The notes: generated by a model not told the origin, from the sequence alone. A stretch of DNA of 64,000 nt from Sthenelais limicola (GCA_942159475.1 OW804096.1:39865744-39929743), one strand, 5' to 3'; shown: positions 1 through 11,993, counted from the stretch's first letter. Program-made: numbers and translations.

Positions 1-59
1 CAGTAAAAGAAAAAATAATAATTACTGATAATAACAATAAAAACAATAGGCACACATAC

Positions 60-264
60 CCTGCCACCACACATCCAGGTCCTGAAGGCGAGCTCTATGT
101 TCTCTCCACCCCAGATGTTCATGGCATCATCAAAAGCTCCTATCTTGTAGAAGTACTTCTTGCTGACAGCCAGAGCACAGCCCACCAGTGTGGCCGTCCT
201 AAAGGCCTCGGCAGGGGACTTGATCCGCTTCTTCTCATGCTCTGGTACCTGCATCCAGGTGTAC
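60..264 (-). CDS. GalNAc-transferase, second coding exon (partial gene)
   Basis: This exon encodes 68 residues of a polypeptide N-acetylgalactosaminyltransferase (GT27 family), the Golgi enzyme that starts mucin-type O-glycosylation by moving GalNAc from UDP-GalNAc to Ser/Thr. The acceptor ends TTACAG at 265-270 and the donor GTATGT lies at 54-59. The first base completes an Arg codon split in the upstream exon, and the exon ends between codons. The peptide carries the Gal/GalNAc-T signature: an Asp-Asp, then IWGGENIELAFRTWMCGGR, as expected after the DxH half. One oddity is that the usual small-residue stretch (AGGLF in most members) reads VGCAL. The remaining catalytic exons and the lectin domain lie off the left edge. 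Family assignment is firm; the isoform is not assignable. Confidence 0.93.
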
Positions 265-848
265 CTGTAAGTAGAAAACATTACTTTTATTAGACTTTGA
301 TTCATGATTGAAGGTAGATCAGGGGATTCCTGTTGCTGCCTGTAATGCATGAGGTCTTGGAAGAATGGAAGTGGAGGTTACTTGAAGGCATAGCCCAAGC
401 TGATGTATGATCTAAAACTATAACCCCCCTATTATATTATAGTTCTTATATATATATAGGATTCCAACCCAAACCCCGCCCCCCGCCCCCCTCCTATTAC
501 ATGTTCGGATCTCTTAAGCTCTTAAGAATGGAGAGATGGAGGAATCTTTTTCTGTATAAAGATACAGAAACAAATACTTGATGGGGCGCCAACTACAGCT
601 GGCCAAATACCCAGTCAGAGGGATTCATAAGGGACAGTGTAGCAAAGATAAGATCGCTATTCATACAGCAGTAGTACAAGGGTTGGTTTGCTTCAAACCC
701 ATGCCTCCGCCTATACCTTAAAGGTTAAACTCCATAATACATGTATATATCTGGTTCTCTTAAAAACAATTAAGACAAAAATGTCTTACCAAATTTACTC
801 ATATTATATGTCTGTATCATGTCGTTGAAATCATGTACATATGTAATA

Positions 849-965
849 ATGGCTTTCCTGGCCCTGGGGTTAGCATTTTAATGGGATTCTAATGGTATTT
901 TACGGTTTGAAGCGACAGGCTTTCCCTCAGTTTGAAGGGACGCACTCAACTTTGAGCCTGGACTG
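849..965 (+). mobile_element. MITE family A, 5'-truncated copy
   Basis: This is the right part of family A: the TTTTAATGGGATTCTAATGG block, the pyrimidine-rich CTTTCCCTCAGTTTGAAGGG block, and the right terminus TTTGAGCCTGGACTG. One internal 30-bp unit is present. The left terminal inverted repeat is missing. Family B sequence follows directly, so one element may have inserted into or next to the other. Confidence 0.8.
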
Positions 966-971
966 CCCAGT

Positions 972-1054
972 ATTTATCAACTGCAGCCTAATTTAGCAGA
1001 ATTTACCAAACATGTAATGCTGCGAATTGTATATATTTCTAGGCGGCCTGACCC
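972..1054 (+). mobile_element. MITE family B, 3' fragment
   Basis: The block GCAGAATTTACCAAACATG, then AATTGTATATATTTCT and the terminus CTGACCC, match the right end of family B copies such as those ending at 56,377 and 61,616. Confidence 0.6.
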
Positions 1055-2602
1055 ATATATCTTATGTAGGTAAAGTGGAAAAAACACAAGTGGCACCATT
1101 TACTATACACTAACATGTTGACACAGTGAGGCTCCAATGTAATGTGTACATGACTCAGTGGGTTGAGTTTGATCAAATACTCAAATACAACATGGATGTC
1201 AATCTTAGCCTTTTTAATTTGTTGTTACAACCAATTGTGAGATGTATTACTCACAAGGGTGGAGTCAGTATTTCCCAGGCAAAAATGATATAAATCAATG
1301 CATTATATTGATAAGAATATTAATGATAATATTTGAGTTTAAGATTTAAAATGATATGATTATTTAAGATACAAAATATATGGATGTTTTTTGTTTTTAT
1401 TTTCATTTCCTATTCATTATTCTATACTGTAGTTTGACCAAATTAAAATGTGTGCTCGAACACTTGTTAATTGATGAGCATTGTATTTCTATTTTGTTAT
1501 CAGCTTATACTGTGAAAAATGTAATATGCATCATGTCAATGCTGAATAAGATCTTTAAATAAAACATTTGTGCCAAATCCAAAATATACAGAACAGAATG
1601 GTTGAATGCACCTACTTTACAGACTGGCCCCAAGTCTTTTACAGAGACGATTCAATCATTATAATAATAGTTTCTACCCGGTCACTTTACCAGTAGCTGG
1701 TTCTAGCGCCTATTCTTAGCCTTTTCTTGCACCACACATTGTATTCATGAAGATATAAATAGTTTGTTGGACAGTCAACCACGTGTAAAAGGCCAATATC
1801 TAGACCAGCTGTTAAAATATCGGTTGCTATTCAATGATACTATATATGGAGAGCAAAGGCAAACGGAGGTCTTAGAAAAAAACGCCATTTGTTAGCAGGC
1901 TGATATAACTATATAGGTAGTGCTATCCTAACATTTCCAATTTAGACTTTCAGCTTGAGGAGATGAATTAAGAGGGATAATATTGAAAGGGTAACATTCT
2001 GATGTTCCCCTAAATGATTGGGGTTTTTCACCAACACGGTGAAAGTACACCTGACACATCATCTAGACTGTAATGATTTAATTGTTGTTTGCACTCATGC
2101 CACAAAGCCATTAAATCATTTCCCTCAGTCAAGCTTGCATGCTGTCATGAGTTCTTAGCTTTACACACTACCATTATCCACTACATTTAGTGTCTCCTTC
2201 ACTCCAGATACTGCAATATTTAAACTTGTAATTTTCTCGTAAAATATATCCACACATCTTGGTTACTTCTTGAGATGGTTGGGTTAATTGAGCTCCTGAT
2301 TTATGAATATATAATTGAATTGTCTATGATAAATTTTTTATCCAAATCCCATTTATTGAAATATGTACTATCGGGGACATTTTAAAGTCATGTAGTAGTA
2401 TTTCACTAGTTTATTTTGTATGTAGGCCTACATACATTCATATGATATACAAATTTCTATCTGTGCACACATACACATCTATTTACCTCCCTGATACTAT
2501 ACACCTACATGTACTATATTGGATGTCCTAAACACCTCATACATAAAGACTATGTATTTTTATGCAATATTATATGTACACACATTATATACATGCGTAT
2601 TT

Positions 2603-2706
2603 TTATGTATAGATGTACATAACCTAACGTCTAATAACTATGTATAGATATACATAACCACTGTCTAATAACTATGTATAAATATATAACCAAGGTCTAA
2701 TAACAG
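2603..2706 (+). repeat. 33-bp tandem repeat, about three units
   Basis: The unit CTAATAACTATGTATAGATA followed by TACATAACCACTGT starts at 2,631 and 2,664. A partial unit lies on each side. Drift between units is a few bases. It lies inside the GalNAc-transferase intron. Confidence 0.75.
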
Positions 2707-4296
2707 TCATGCCCCAGAAAGACTATTTAACTGACATAATTTACCTATAAAGCGGAACAGGTATGTAAACCCTGCTCACCCTTGTATGGCGGCATGTACT
2801 CGGATCATGGCCTAAAACTTCAACTTATTATATATTTTCAATTTTAGATTTAGTGTATGCGTATGTGTAAAGCTTTTCGATAGGAGCTGTGCAGTGTTAT
2901 ATATCCCAGGGATAGTTTTATTTGAATATATAGTGGTAAAATCGAAAATTGAAGAGATATTATCAAAAGCAGGTATGCATCGAATCTTTTGTTGATTAGA
3001 TGTTAAGTTAGAAGTAAGTAAGTAGAGCTCATGTCAGAAATAAAGGAATGATATAATAATTTTCGGCTATTTATTAAGGTTTAGGGTATCCTGACGTAGT
3101 TGATGTTACCATTAGATAGTAGAAACTATTGACCAGGATAAGCTGAAAACAGCATCACTGTTTGAATGAATAAACTAATATCAACTAAACACAACTAAAC
3201 TAATTAAATTAAGAACTTAATTGTGCCCAATAGAAAAATTACCTACATTACATAAATGTCTATTTCTGATTATTATTTAGAGTTGGTATACTCCAATTGT
3301 TTATTTCTTGGCTGGTCAACCATGCCCGACATGTTACAACCAAGGTATTATCAGAGCTATACATACATGATCATAGACAGCTCTAAGACTTGTCCGACAT
3401 GTCTTTTGTGATGGTTCACCTGGTGCTAAACAAAGCATGGAGTCATGATCCATTGTTAAAACTAGAATTTCGACACTATATTCTCTCGATACTATATACA
3501 TACTAGTATAATATATGACAAAGAATTCAGAGTCTACCTGAAAATGTATGTACAGGGTTATTGACCTCGTGCTACGTGGCATTTATATGTATCACCTTTC
3601 CCCTGGTTAACTTTCTTTGTCCCTCTTTGTCTTCTACCTCTGTTTCTCTAGCTTCTACTCTGCAATCCTCTCCTTTATTTGAAAATCGAGTTCCACATCA
3701 CTAAAACATACAGTATATAACACAAGTACGTGGAAAAGGAACAGTTGTCTGTCACCGACAAGTCTTATCAAGGTACATTAACTAAACTCTGTAGGCTATA
3801 GTATACTGTCGATGGATATACTAACAAATACCTTAAGTTCGGGTGCTTTTATTACTGTGGTAAGTGAGGTGTTAAATGAAAGAAATGATTGCAGGAATGG
3901 CACCTACATAAGTAGGGCGGATGGACTGGTTGATCCGGTGCTAATGGTGACACATGCCATATTATTATAAGATGTTTAGTACATGTATTTATTATATACG
4001 GTACGAATTGCTCTGAGAACAACGTATCTAGAGTGAGTTATGCACAGTGCGAATATTTATTTGCCACTAGTCATGGCAACTAATACGTTTTTTACCAAGT
4101 TTACGGCTGAAATTCAACTTCATGACCTAAAAATGTCTTCTATTCATATCATTAAAAGTATATAATGATAAAAGCATATATAGTAAACGGTAATTCATAT
4201 AGCATATATGTAGTATAATTAAGATATGAAACTAAAGATTGCAACGAAACAGAATGAAAGTAAATGCATTGGCTAAACTGTTGTTGGAGCATTTAG

Positions 4297-4352
4297 TCTT
4301 CCCCTCTCTCTTCCCCTCTCTCTTCTCCTCTCTCTTCCCCTCTCTCTTCCCT
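4297..4352 (+). repeat. CT-rich simple repeat
   Basis: Short tandem CCCCTCTCTCTT units on the + strand, that is, purine-rich on the sense strand of the GalNAc-transferase intron. Confidence 0.8.
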
Positions 4353-5149
4353 CGCCTACTTTTTCATGTCTGTGCTTTACATTTCCTTCAAGATATCTAC
4401 GTCATTTCTTAAAATATTTTCAATATTTCCCCAATTTCTAGTATATCGTTCTAGGTATTTTAAGCCACTCAATTATGCCATTGAATACGTTCATTGCTTC
4501 TAGGTGAACGGAACCTTATGAATGACATTAAATATGTTAAATATGTCAGAACCTCCTTATGACTTTCCCTTTCCAGACAAATAACTGTATTCCTGAACAG
4601 GGCAGTTGACTTGCGTACATGTCAAAACTGGTAAAACATACCCTTCCAACTTGTGAACACCTCTTAAGATATGTGTATAAATGCAGTGGTATTTAACAAT
4701 ACATTGAGTTTGCAATATATTTGATGGTTTCCGCTGAAGTGCACACAAGAAAGAACAACACCCTCAAATAAGGGTGTATAGCCTTTGTTAAAGATGCATT
4801 ATCAACTTGAACGATTCTCAAATGTAATGAGTATCTTTGAGATAAACACTCTAAAGATATAATATGTTCTGGAGAGACGATTCAAATGAAGAAAAACTGA
4901 GTAAAAGTAACAATTTGGCATCGAGTTTTGCCCTGCATACCACTGCACCAGTGTCCTGTTATCGGCCATTCAGGACAGGTATTGGGGAGCCCCTGGTCTC
5001 ATACATCGATTATAATAGTGCTGCCTTGCACTAGTGTAGTGCTATCCATTTATAATCTCAACAATCAGGGCTTTGTATGGCCAAGTGCACTGGGTCTATT
5101 TTTATATAGCTTCAGTTGACTGCACCTCAAAATAAACAATACTGAACGC

Positions 5150-5368
5150 CTAAAGGGTGGTCTCCACTGGCTGTGGTAAGCTCTGCGGAAAGTCTTGCGA
5201 TGGTTTGTGCTGGTTCTGTACGTGGAGAGGAATGACGAGGTCATTGCCTACACGGTCAGTGAGCCATGTAAGCAGTTCCTCGCCACTCCTCACCAACACA
5301 GCACCATCGCAAGGCTTACCGCAGAGCTTAACGCAGAGCTTAACGCAGCCAGTGGAGACCATCCTTAA
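5150..5368. mobile_element. Fold-back DNA element with long inverted repeats
   Basis: The left end reads TAAAGGGTGGTCTCCACTGG and the right end, reversed, reads TTAAGGATGGTCTCCACTGG. Both continue with CTG, TAAGCTCTGCG and CTTGCGATGG. The arms are about 60 bp, and one arm has an extra GAGCTTAACGCA copy. The centre (about 100 bp) is unique. Because of the symmetry, both strands are open for about 75-80 codons; neither frame is a gene. I saw no second copy in the window. Confidence 0.75.
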
Positions 5369-5693
5369 GATGTCAACAAGTTGATTACCATTCACAATAT
5401 TGTTTGGGGAAAATAGTTGTTAGCATATATAACGTGCCCTCACTTCCAATATATGACGTATGCTACCGAGGGGAAACCACTGTGAAATATCATGGTCAAG
5501 GGAGTGCTGAATTGGTGCGCACCGATTCAATATTGCACCATTTCTTTGGCTATTTACATGCATTTATTGAATTCAGAATTCTTAGAAACTTAGGGACATG
5601 TTAAAGTGTGTCATGTATTTGGTGTCTGAGGCAAAAAGATAAATTGCGCAGATTTGCGCATACTTAGCTGAGAGTACATTTTTAAGAAAACTG

Positions 5694-5890
5694 TATAGTA
5701 GAACCTTTGTTCACCTCTCTAATCTGGACACCTCCCCTTTGGGGTTAGTCCCTATTCAATACATTACATTTTGATTATAGGGACATTTTTCAACATGGAC
5801 ACCTCAGTCCTATGAATGGCTAAGGCTAACTGTATATATTAACCCCTCTTTAATTTAGAGATTTCAATATAGTGGACATTGGAGCTCAGT
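5694..5890 (+). mobile_element. Possible decayed pogo-like element
   Basis: TATAGTAGAACCTTTGTTCACC and repeated rGGACACCTC motifs resemble the cleaner element at 13,107-13,284, but no matching right terminus is visible. Low confidence. Confidence 0.3.
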
Positions 5891-7120
5891 TCTCTGGGTG
5901 CCCTTATTAGAGCACCCACATATGGTCGAGTACATATATATAGATGCCATGTACGTTGAGTCTAATAACAGCAAAAATCATTGGTTTTGTACATGTTCAG
6001 ATATGTTTCATGCCACCATGATAGTTATCGGTGTATCCACAAAAACAGGACCAGTTTAGCCCAGTGTATAAGCTTTCGCGGATTTCTCTAGTGAGGGCCG
6101 GATTTCGACCACCAGTTATAAACAGCTCTTCTAATTGGCTACCTAAATTGAGTTAAGCCAGTCAGCAACAGTCTTATATATAGCTTTCGCAAACTCAACT
6201 AGACATGCTTTTACCAGATCAACAAAGTGGTGGGCTGCAAAACCGAAATACTAATGGTAAGTAATTATCAATTAGGGATTACAATACAAAGAGAACAATA
6301 CCAAAAGGCTTCGGCTCGAATGGGTTGAATGGGATAGAGAGCATTTTAAGAATATAGACTAAAAGCACTGATGTAAATAATCAACAAATGTCTAACATGT
6401 ATAATTGGTCAAACTGTTATAGAATGGTGCGAGATAATTACTATTTATCATAATACTTATTATAAAATCGCTGTTGCTTGGTTCGTGTAGATAATTATAA
6501 TATATTATTCAATCTTCTTGTCATGGATGTAAACCTTTGGATGGATTGCTCATGTCTGAGCCCAAGAGTGGTTATATACTGATATATCTAGATTCTAGAC
6601 TCAATTGTTCTGATATGGTATGATGTCCATGGTAACTCACTCCTACCTCTATTGACTAAAAAGTGAATTATTAATTAACTAGTCAGGACCTATCACTTGT
6701 ATTAACTTATAATTATCATCTCATTCACCCACTCATTCTTAATTATGTAAGTAATGATTCTATGTAAATTGTTTGTTTTGTTATTAATGTAAATGCGTAT
6801 TGTTGTAGCAAAAATAATTTGGCACAATAGTCGTTCCACAATTATTAAAGTGACTTTGTAGTTCAGGAACCGAACGAAAATCACTATTGCTGTTAAACGG
6901 TTAAACATTTATTACCTGAATAAATATGTTAGAACAAAAAAAATAACGCTGTAAAATGTAAATATAATGATTTAGTAAATCGAAAATGTTCTAATTTGAG
7001 CTGAGAATATTGTATTTTTCCAAAATGCAACTGCCTTATTAAATAAAGATTTTCAAACAAATGCTAGATAGGTCATATAAACTGTTAGCTAGATAGATGA
7101 GAAGCTGATGCTTATTGTTT

Positions 7121-7256
7121 TGTTACTATAAACTACTTCTCCCTTTAACCAACCACTACTAGTTTAGACATCTAGAAAAATATCATATTACATGTATGCT
7201 ATATATGTCTTTGTACACCTTTCTTGAATAAATAAAAAATGCATTGAATTGAACTT
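7121..7256 (-). repeat. Dispersed repeat family D, copy 1
   Basis: Read on the minus strand it begins TTCAATTCAATGCATTTTTT, then CAAGAAAGGTG, and ends with CTAGATGTCTAAACTAG followed by AAAGGGAGAAGTAGTTTA. The same blocks in the same order occur on the + strand at 18,541-18,779. The TTCAA-rich end could be a retroposon tail. Confidence 0.6.
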
Positions 7257-7286
7257 TTAATAGAATAAAAAGAAATAAAAACTTAC

Positions 7287-8098
7287 CTAAGATCCCAACT
7301 GAAGCCCCCTCTAGGGACAGTACTGCCACCTACAATATACTCAATGCTCATAGCCTCCACTTGATCTACTTCCGGTTGAACTATTGTTTCCGGGTTAATC
7401 ATGATCTCATACAAGAGCGGCTCAGCCCACCCGGCATTGGCCTCGGTGTGAGCATCTTGAAACATAAGGACATCCCCTCTTGTCATCCGTGCGCCAATCA
7501 TACGCGCTCTTATAAGTCCCTCTCGGTGCTCCGTTTTGACCAATCGCACCTTCTCTGGCAAAAGTCGCACATACCTTTCCAAAGGCTCTCCCAAATCCGC
7601 ATTAGGACTGTGGTCATTTACAAGAATAATATCTTTGAGTAATTCATCAGGTGTTCTGCCTAAAATGCTGTGGACAGTCCTTAGCAACATGGAAAGAGCT
7701 TCATTGTAAAATGGAATGACTATACTTATAGTAGGAAGCTTTTTGATATCATATTTTACTGCTAAACAGGCCTTGCTTCTTGCTTCAGGGATTGTCCGAA
7801 ACAAGGGTATAGATTCTGATAAAGTCACATTTATATTATAAGTATGATCAGCTGGCCTGTTTGGGTGTTTGAACATAGTCTTTTGTAAGGCTTTCAATTT
7901 CTTAAGTCTTAGAGCTTCGGCGAGCTCTGTCTTCTTTATGACAACTTTCTTTTTGTCCTGTTCCCCATTCTCTGTTTTTCCTAAGAGAATGACAAGGAAG
8001 AGTGAGACGAATACTGAGATGAGGAGTGCTTGAAGCAAAAAGCGGGTGAGGTGTCTGGTGCGCATTCTGATTAGATTTCTTTGAATCCAAAGCAACAT
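7287..8098 (-). CDS. GalNAc-transferase, first coding exon
   Basis: This large exon encodes about 270 residues of the same type II Golgi membrane enzyme. Residues 1-19 are basic and cytosolic, about 20-39 are a hydrophobic anchor, and 41-88 form a short lysine-rich stem. The GT-A domain begins near 90. Recognisable blocks are IPLFRTIPEARSKAC (97-111), TISIVIPFYNEALSMLLRTV (123-142), a nucleotide-binding strand ending VNDHS (160-164), REGLIRARMIGA (192-203) and the metal-binding Asp-Ala-His at 215-217. The Asp-Asp common at the end of the nucleotide strand is Asn-Asp here. The chosen ATG has A at -3 and opens directly onto the anchor. The donor GTAAGT lies at 7,281-7,286; the last two bases (AG) make a phase-2 junction with the exon at 60-264. 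Upstream UTR exons may exist. Confidence 0.93.
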
Positions 8099-11000
8099 TT
8101 CACAATTGTATTTTGTCTTTTTATATTCATAAACCCTACTCGTCCCTTCGTTAACTACACTGGTCTACCTCTTCCATTTCCAGACTTCCAGTATTATCAA
8201 TATGTTATATTTTATTTATTAGATTAATGCGGTTTCCTACATGTGATGGGTAGAATCGGTGAGTATTGATTGACAAACGATTCATAAACGCATGCACTGA
8301 TATATCTTCGATTTTTTTCCACCATAAATGCAAATCGATCAAATGCACCAGAGAAAATCTGGCTCAAAATCAGTAGCACCTATCTATCAAGGTACCAATA
8401 ACGCCACCTGCTCCTCCTAGTCCTCCTGCCCCTGTTCCAATCACCTGCATTAATATTGATCCGTTATAAATGCACAGGCAAGTCAGGCAAGCCGGCAGTC
8501 TGGCCTAGTTGGCAAAGCCTCCTGATCTTGCTGTTCCCATTCAATCCCTAGTGCTCATGTAATAATAAAATAACGTGGGCCTGTCCATATGCGCTCTATA
8601 ACCGGACCTCTCTAGGTAATCGTGTATAGCCAACTGCTATGTTAAATCTATGCTTCTCTTCAGGTCCACCCTTAAGAATAAAGGTTTCTTTCGGTGCTTA
8701 GAAGCCCTATTAAAGGATCTGGCAAGTTTTGCTCCTCGTAAAACCCCTTCAGGTGGGTTGGTCCACGTTGACAGACCACACCACGCAAAAGATCCTCCAA
8801 TTTTGATAGGCTTCGTCTTTCATAAAACCACTAGTTCCACTAGTGTAAGGTCAAACCGGTATTGTGTGAATAATCCCAAAAATGAAATATCCCCCAGGTA
8901 TATGATCCAATCTACAGACGACTCCTAGGTAGAATTTGTCGTGTAGCTTGTGTCCACGTCGTCTCTTACACTTACAGCTGGTATTATTAGCACAGAACCA
9001 AGAATTCACTCAAGCGTATCCTTCCACCGAGTCAGGCCCGGTCTGTCCCCACGCCGCTGTCAAAATGTATCCAGAGTTTTCCAGCAGACCTTTCCTTGTT
9101 AGAAGGGAAAAAAGCTCCAATTTCCCTTGTTGTGTTTCAGTGAAATTGTCATGGAATATGAGTATAATACAGTTCTATCAGGAGTGGGTGGAGGGAGTCG
9201 TGAGGAGATATGTAAGTGTAATATCCTGGCTATACCAACCCCATAACACACGACTCTCTCAAGCCCCTATAGGTGGGTAGACAGGTAGGTACGGGTGAGA
9301 GAGTGGAGTGGAACAGAGCCTCCACGTCAGTACCTGCGTCTTATTGCTCCTATAGGTCGCTCTCCTAAAGTATGGCAAGAATGCCTATAGCTGCATTCTA
9401 TTTGTTACGAACTTTTTTTTACATTTCTATACTTTCGCATGTATTATAAGAAAAACATATTGTGTTGCTTGTGTATTGAATATGTCATGAACGTGATTAT
9501 GCATGAAAGATCCTGAAGAATCGATGAGCATTCCTGCCATGTTTAAAATAGTATGAGTTATTTTGTTAGATAAACTAACGAATAGGGACTACAGAGCTGG
9601 TGACTATAATTATTATATATATATGTGAGAGCAAGAGAATAAAAGTGGCATTAAAACTTGAATTTATTCAACACCATACCAATGGGCTATAGATAGCTAT
9701 AGATGACAACCTGAATATATGTACACATATGTACCCACTATATGTGATTTAAATAAAGGTTTAAACAAACAATGTTTAGGCTTAGCTTTCAGTTAAGGGG
9801 TAGCATATATACCATATACCATAATATTACTGAGAGGATTCACATATATATGATGGGATCTTTATAATACTCCATTCAAATATTAGCAATAGCTCTTAAA
9901 TGCTGCAACGACCCATACAGCCATATATATAGCCGGTTCTTTTTTTAATGAGAACGATGTTTTACTTGAGAGCAATTTATTTTTATCGCCAATCCAATTA
10001 TGTCACGAAATGTCTTTTCGTAACTGTTTTCAGTGGGGTCACAGAACTCGAGGAGTTCTGTTGTAAGGGATATATATAGGTAACTTTATATATATTTGAT
10101 TTTTATTTCCATAGAAGTAATGGCAGGAAATTGGATTCACTTTCTGCTACAGCGCAATTCTTCCAAGCATGCTAGATGCTAGATGTGAAACACCAACTGG
10201 TTGTCAGAATTGTTGGTTTATATTCTTTCCTGACTGTAAGGTATCTTGTTCGAACATTGCTTTGCCTATTTCCTTGGACTATCATGAATATGAGTTAGAA
10301 TGCCATAGAAAGTAACTAATCTTAACCAGCATCTGTTTCTTTTTGCTGTTTTGTAATGTTTCTATTGCTTCGATTGACTTAGATCTACAGCTATAACTGA
10401 GAACAGTGTGTAAATTATTTATGCATAATGTTTGACTGAATAAAAATATTTAAATACAAATACTACTATAGTCTCAGGCGACATTTCTTAATTACCAATT
10501 GTTTTTTAAAGATTGTTCTGTCTTATCGACTAGAGAAATGAGGAAACAATGTGGTTTGAAAGCTAAATACATGAATAAAAGAACCTTATTATTGTACATC
10601 TTACTTCAGTTGTACGTTTATAAAAGGAAAGATGTAACTACCTTGATGGTTAAACCATCTCTATCAAGACTTACCTGCTTGTATTTGGTGCTTTCTAGTT
10701 TTTTAGAACTACAATATATAATTAGATTATATATCCTTAAGATTAAACTCTCAGTGCTCAGTTTTGGTGTCTATAAACATTATTCATAAACCTTGTACAT
10801 GGAATAGAGTACAATACATAAACATGGTTTCCTATGTAACAGTGATTGTATTTCATGTGCTATCATGTATGCAATGTCTTGAAATATAATGCTCTTGAAA
10901 AGTTCTTGTTTCATAGTTGTAGTCATGAGTTTGTACCAAAATACCTGTATTAAATAAATAAGCAAACAAACAATTCAATGGGAAGTACACGTCAATTATT

Positions 11001-11180
11001 TTATCTCAAAACAGAGAAGAAAACATTTAAAATCAAATTAGTGCAAGACCTCATAAGAAAAGCAAATTGTTTTGAACTTTCCCTTATATTATCACTTGAT
11101 ACATGTTTGATTTATTTAGTACCATTGCATGTTCATTCATACATTTCTGCTCTGTGATTTTTCCGCATTTATTACATATG
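8099..11180. other. Gene-free stretch upstream of the GalNAc-transferase
   Basis: The 5' UTR and promoter of the GalNAc-transferase should lie in the first part, but I see no TATA box or CpG cluster that fixes them. Around 8,488-8,640 a tRNA-like stretch (TGGCCTAGTTGGCAAAGCC, then TTCCCATTCAATCCC about 25 bases on) could be a SINE head. The frames at 8,650-9,280 show no recognisable protein. The rest is AT-rich with no supported feature. Confidence 0.5.
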
Positions 11181-11223
11181 TGTGCGATTTCACGGGTGCT
11201 ATTCGGGGGTGCTATTCGAAATG

Positions 11224-11249
11224 TCAAATAGCACACATGTGCTATTTGA
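11224..11249. repeat. Perfect inverted repeat (12-bp arms)
   Basis: The arm TCAAATAGCACA is followed by two bases and its exact complement. The core TGCTATT also occurs twice just upstream, in GGGTGCTATTC copies at about 11,196-11,217. It could be a protein-binding palindrome or a transposon end. Confidence 0.7.
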
Positions 11250-11382
11250 GCGGGGCATTAACACGTGACCAATATGACGCAATTTCATTGGTTTGCCGTC
11301 GTTGCGCACTTGGTGACGTTGCGCTCTGCTGTGTAGCGCTGCCTTGCACGTTTCGAAAGTTTTCAAGCTAAGTTCCAATAAT

Positions 11383-11408
11383 ATGGCAAGAAATACAGCA
11401 ATAATAAG
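11383..11408 (+). CDS. Candidate first coding exon (Met-Ala-Arg-Asn-Thr...)
   Basis: ATGGCAAGAAATACAGCAAT leads to AAG followed by the donor-like GTAAAT. This gives eight codons plus two bases. The ATG has A at -3 and G at +4 and lies at the downstream edge of the promoter-like block. I do not recognise the peptide and cannot locate a second exon, so this may be chance. Confidence 0.18.
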
Positions 11409-11481
11409 GTAAATATAACAAATAAATCGATAAATAGGTATGTAATAAATATCTTTTTACTAGTAACTTTTTACTCTGTTC

Positions 11482-11574
11482 GATGTCAAATCGATCTTGA
11501 CGTCGGGTCAAATCGCAGTCAACCCCTTTGGGGTTTCGTGCGATTTGACCCTCCGTCTCGATCAATTTGACATC
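11482..11574. repeat. 93-bp imperfect hairpin
   Basis: The left arm starts GATGTCAAATCGATC and ends GGGTCAAATCGCA; the right arm is its reverse complement with about five mismatches over 36 bases. The loop is about 21 bases and contains CCCCTTTGGGG, itself a small palindrome. Arm length fits a small-RNA hairpin or a very short fold-back transposon. Confidence 0.65.
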
Positions 11575-11654
11575 TCCATTGGGCTATTAGATATATTAAT
11601 ATGTCTAGGAAATCTCACAAGGCTGACAGTAACAACCTGATGAAATTATTATCT

Positions 11655-11993
11655 AATAGGGAATTTGCATGTCTCACTGCGCATGTTACAGCGCATGCTG
11701 GGATGGATTCAACTCTGACATACAAATATTTATCAACATTTTTATGGACAAATGCAAGGATCTTTTCACCAATATCATAGCTTGTCTAAATAATCAATCA
11801 AAAAATGATAGAAAAGATGTAGGCTTGTTTTATGGAATCATGTAAAACGCATGGCTATTTACATGAGATCACTGTTAAATACTCCATGCTGAACATAACA
11901 TGATTTCATTAGCTTTTACACTGACATACAACTCCCATAATTCCAGGCGAATCGAGATTCAAGATGGCGGACATGCAAATCACCCTTCTGTAG
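11655..11993 (-). mobile_element. MITE family C, near-full copy
   Basis: The ends are AATAGGGAATTTGCATGTC and GACATGCAAATCACCCTT. The interior, in order, has GCATGCTGGGATGGATTC, ACAAATATTTATCAACATTT, CACCAATATCATAGCTTGT and ACTCCCATAATTCCAGGCGA. These match the copies at 41,100-41,440 and, inverted, 57,457-57,808. Confidence 0.8.

Larger units (their letters stand above)
265..7286 (-). other. Intron 1 of the GalNAc-transferase gene
   Basis: A 7.0-kb phase-2 intron with GTAAGT at its 5' end and TTACAG at its 3' end on the minus strand. It is AT-rich and holds MITE fragments (849-1,054), a 33-bp tandem repeat (2,603-2,706), a CT tract (4,297-4,352), a fold-back element (5,150-5,368), a weak pogo-like fragment near 5.7 kb, and a dispersed repeat just downstream of the donor. 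I saw no further convincing exon in it. Confidence 0.85.
11190..11408 (+). promoter_or_regulatory. CpG-richer promoter-like block
   Basis: Against an AT-rich background this stretch has many CpGs and clustered motifs: CACGTG (11,262-11,267), CCAAT (11,269-11,273), an inverted CCAAT (11,286-11,290), TGACGCAAT (from 11,275) and TGACGTTGCGC (from 11,314). It ends in a short ATG exon candidate with a splice donor. The motifs are seen; promoter function is inferred. Confidence 0.35.

Noticed and set aside
5150..5395. Overlapping 81- and 75-codon frames with similar Gly/Cys-rich peptides on opposite strands
   Set aside because: A direct result of the inverted-repeat element; no start context, splice sites or family match.
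60..8098. Possibility that the GalNAc-transferase sequence is a processed pseudogene
   Set aside because: The two exons are separated by an intron with canonical splice sites, join in frame, and have no stops.
8650..9280. Two adjacent frames of 92 and 114 codons just upstream of the GalNAc-transferase
   Set aside because: No recognisable motif, no splice sites that join them, and no promoter nearby. Chance frames are expected at this length.
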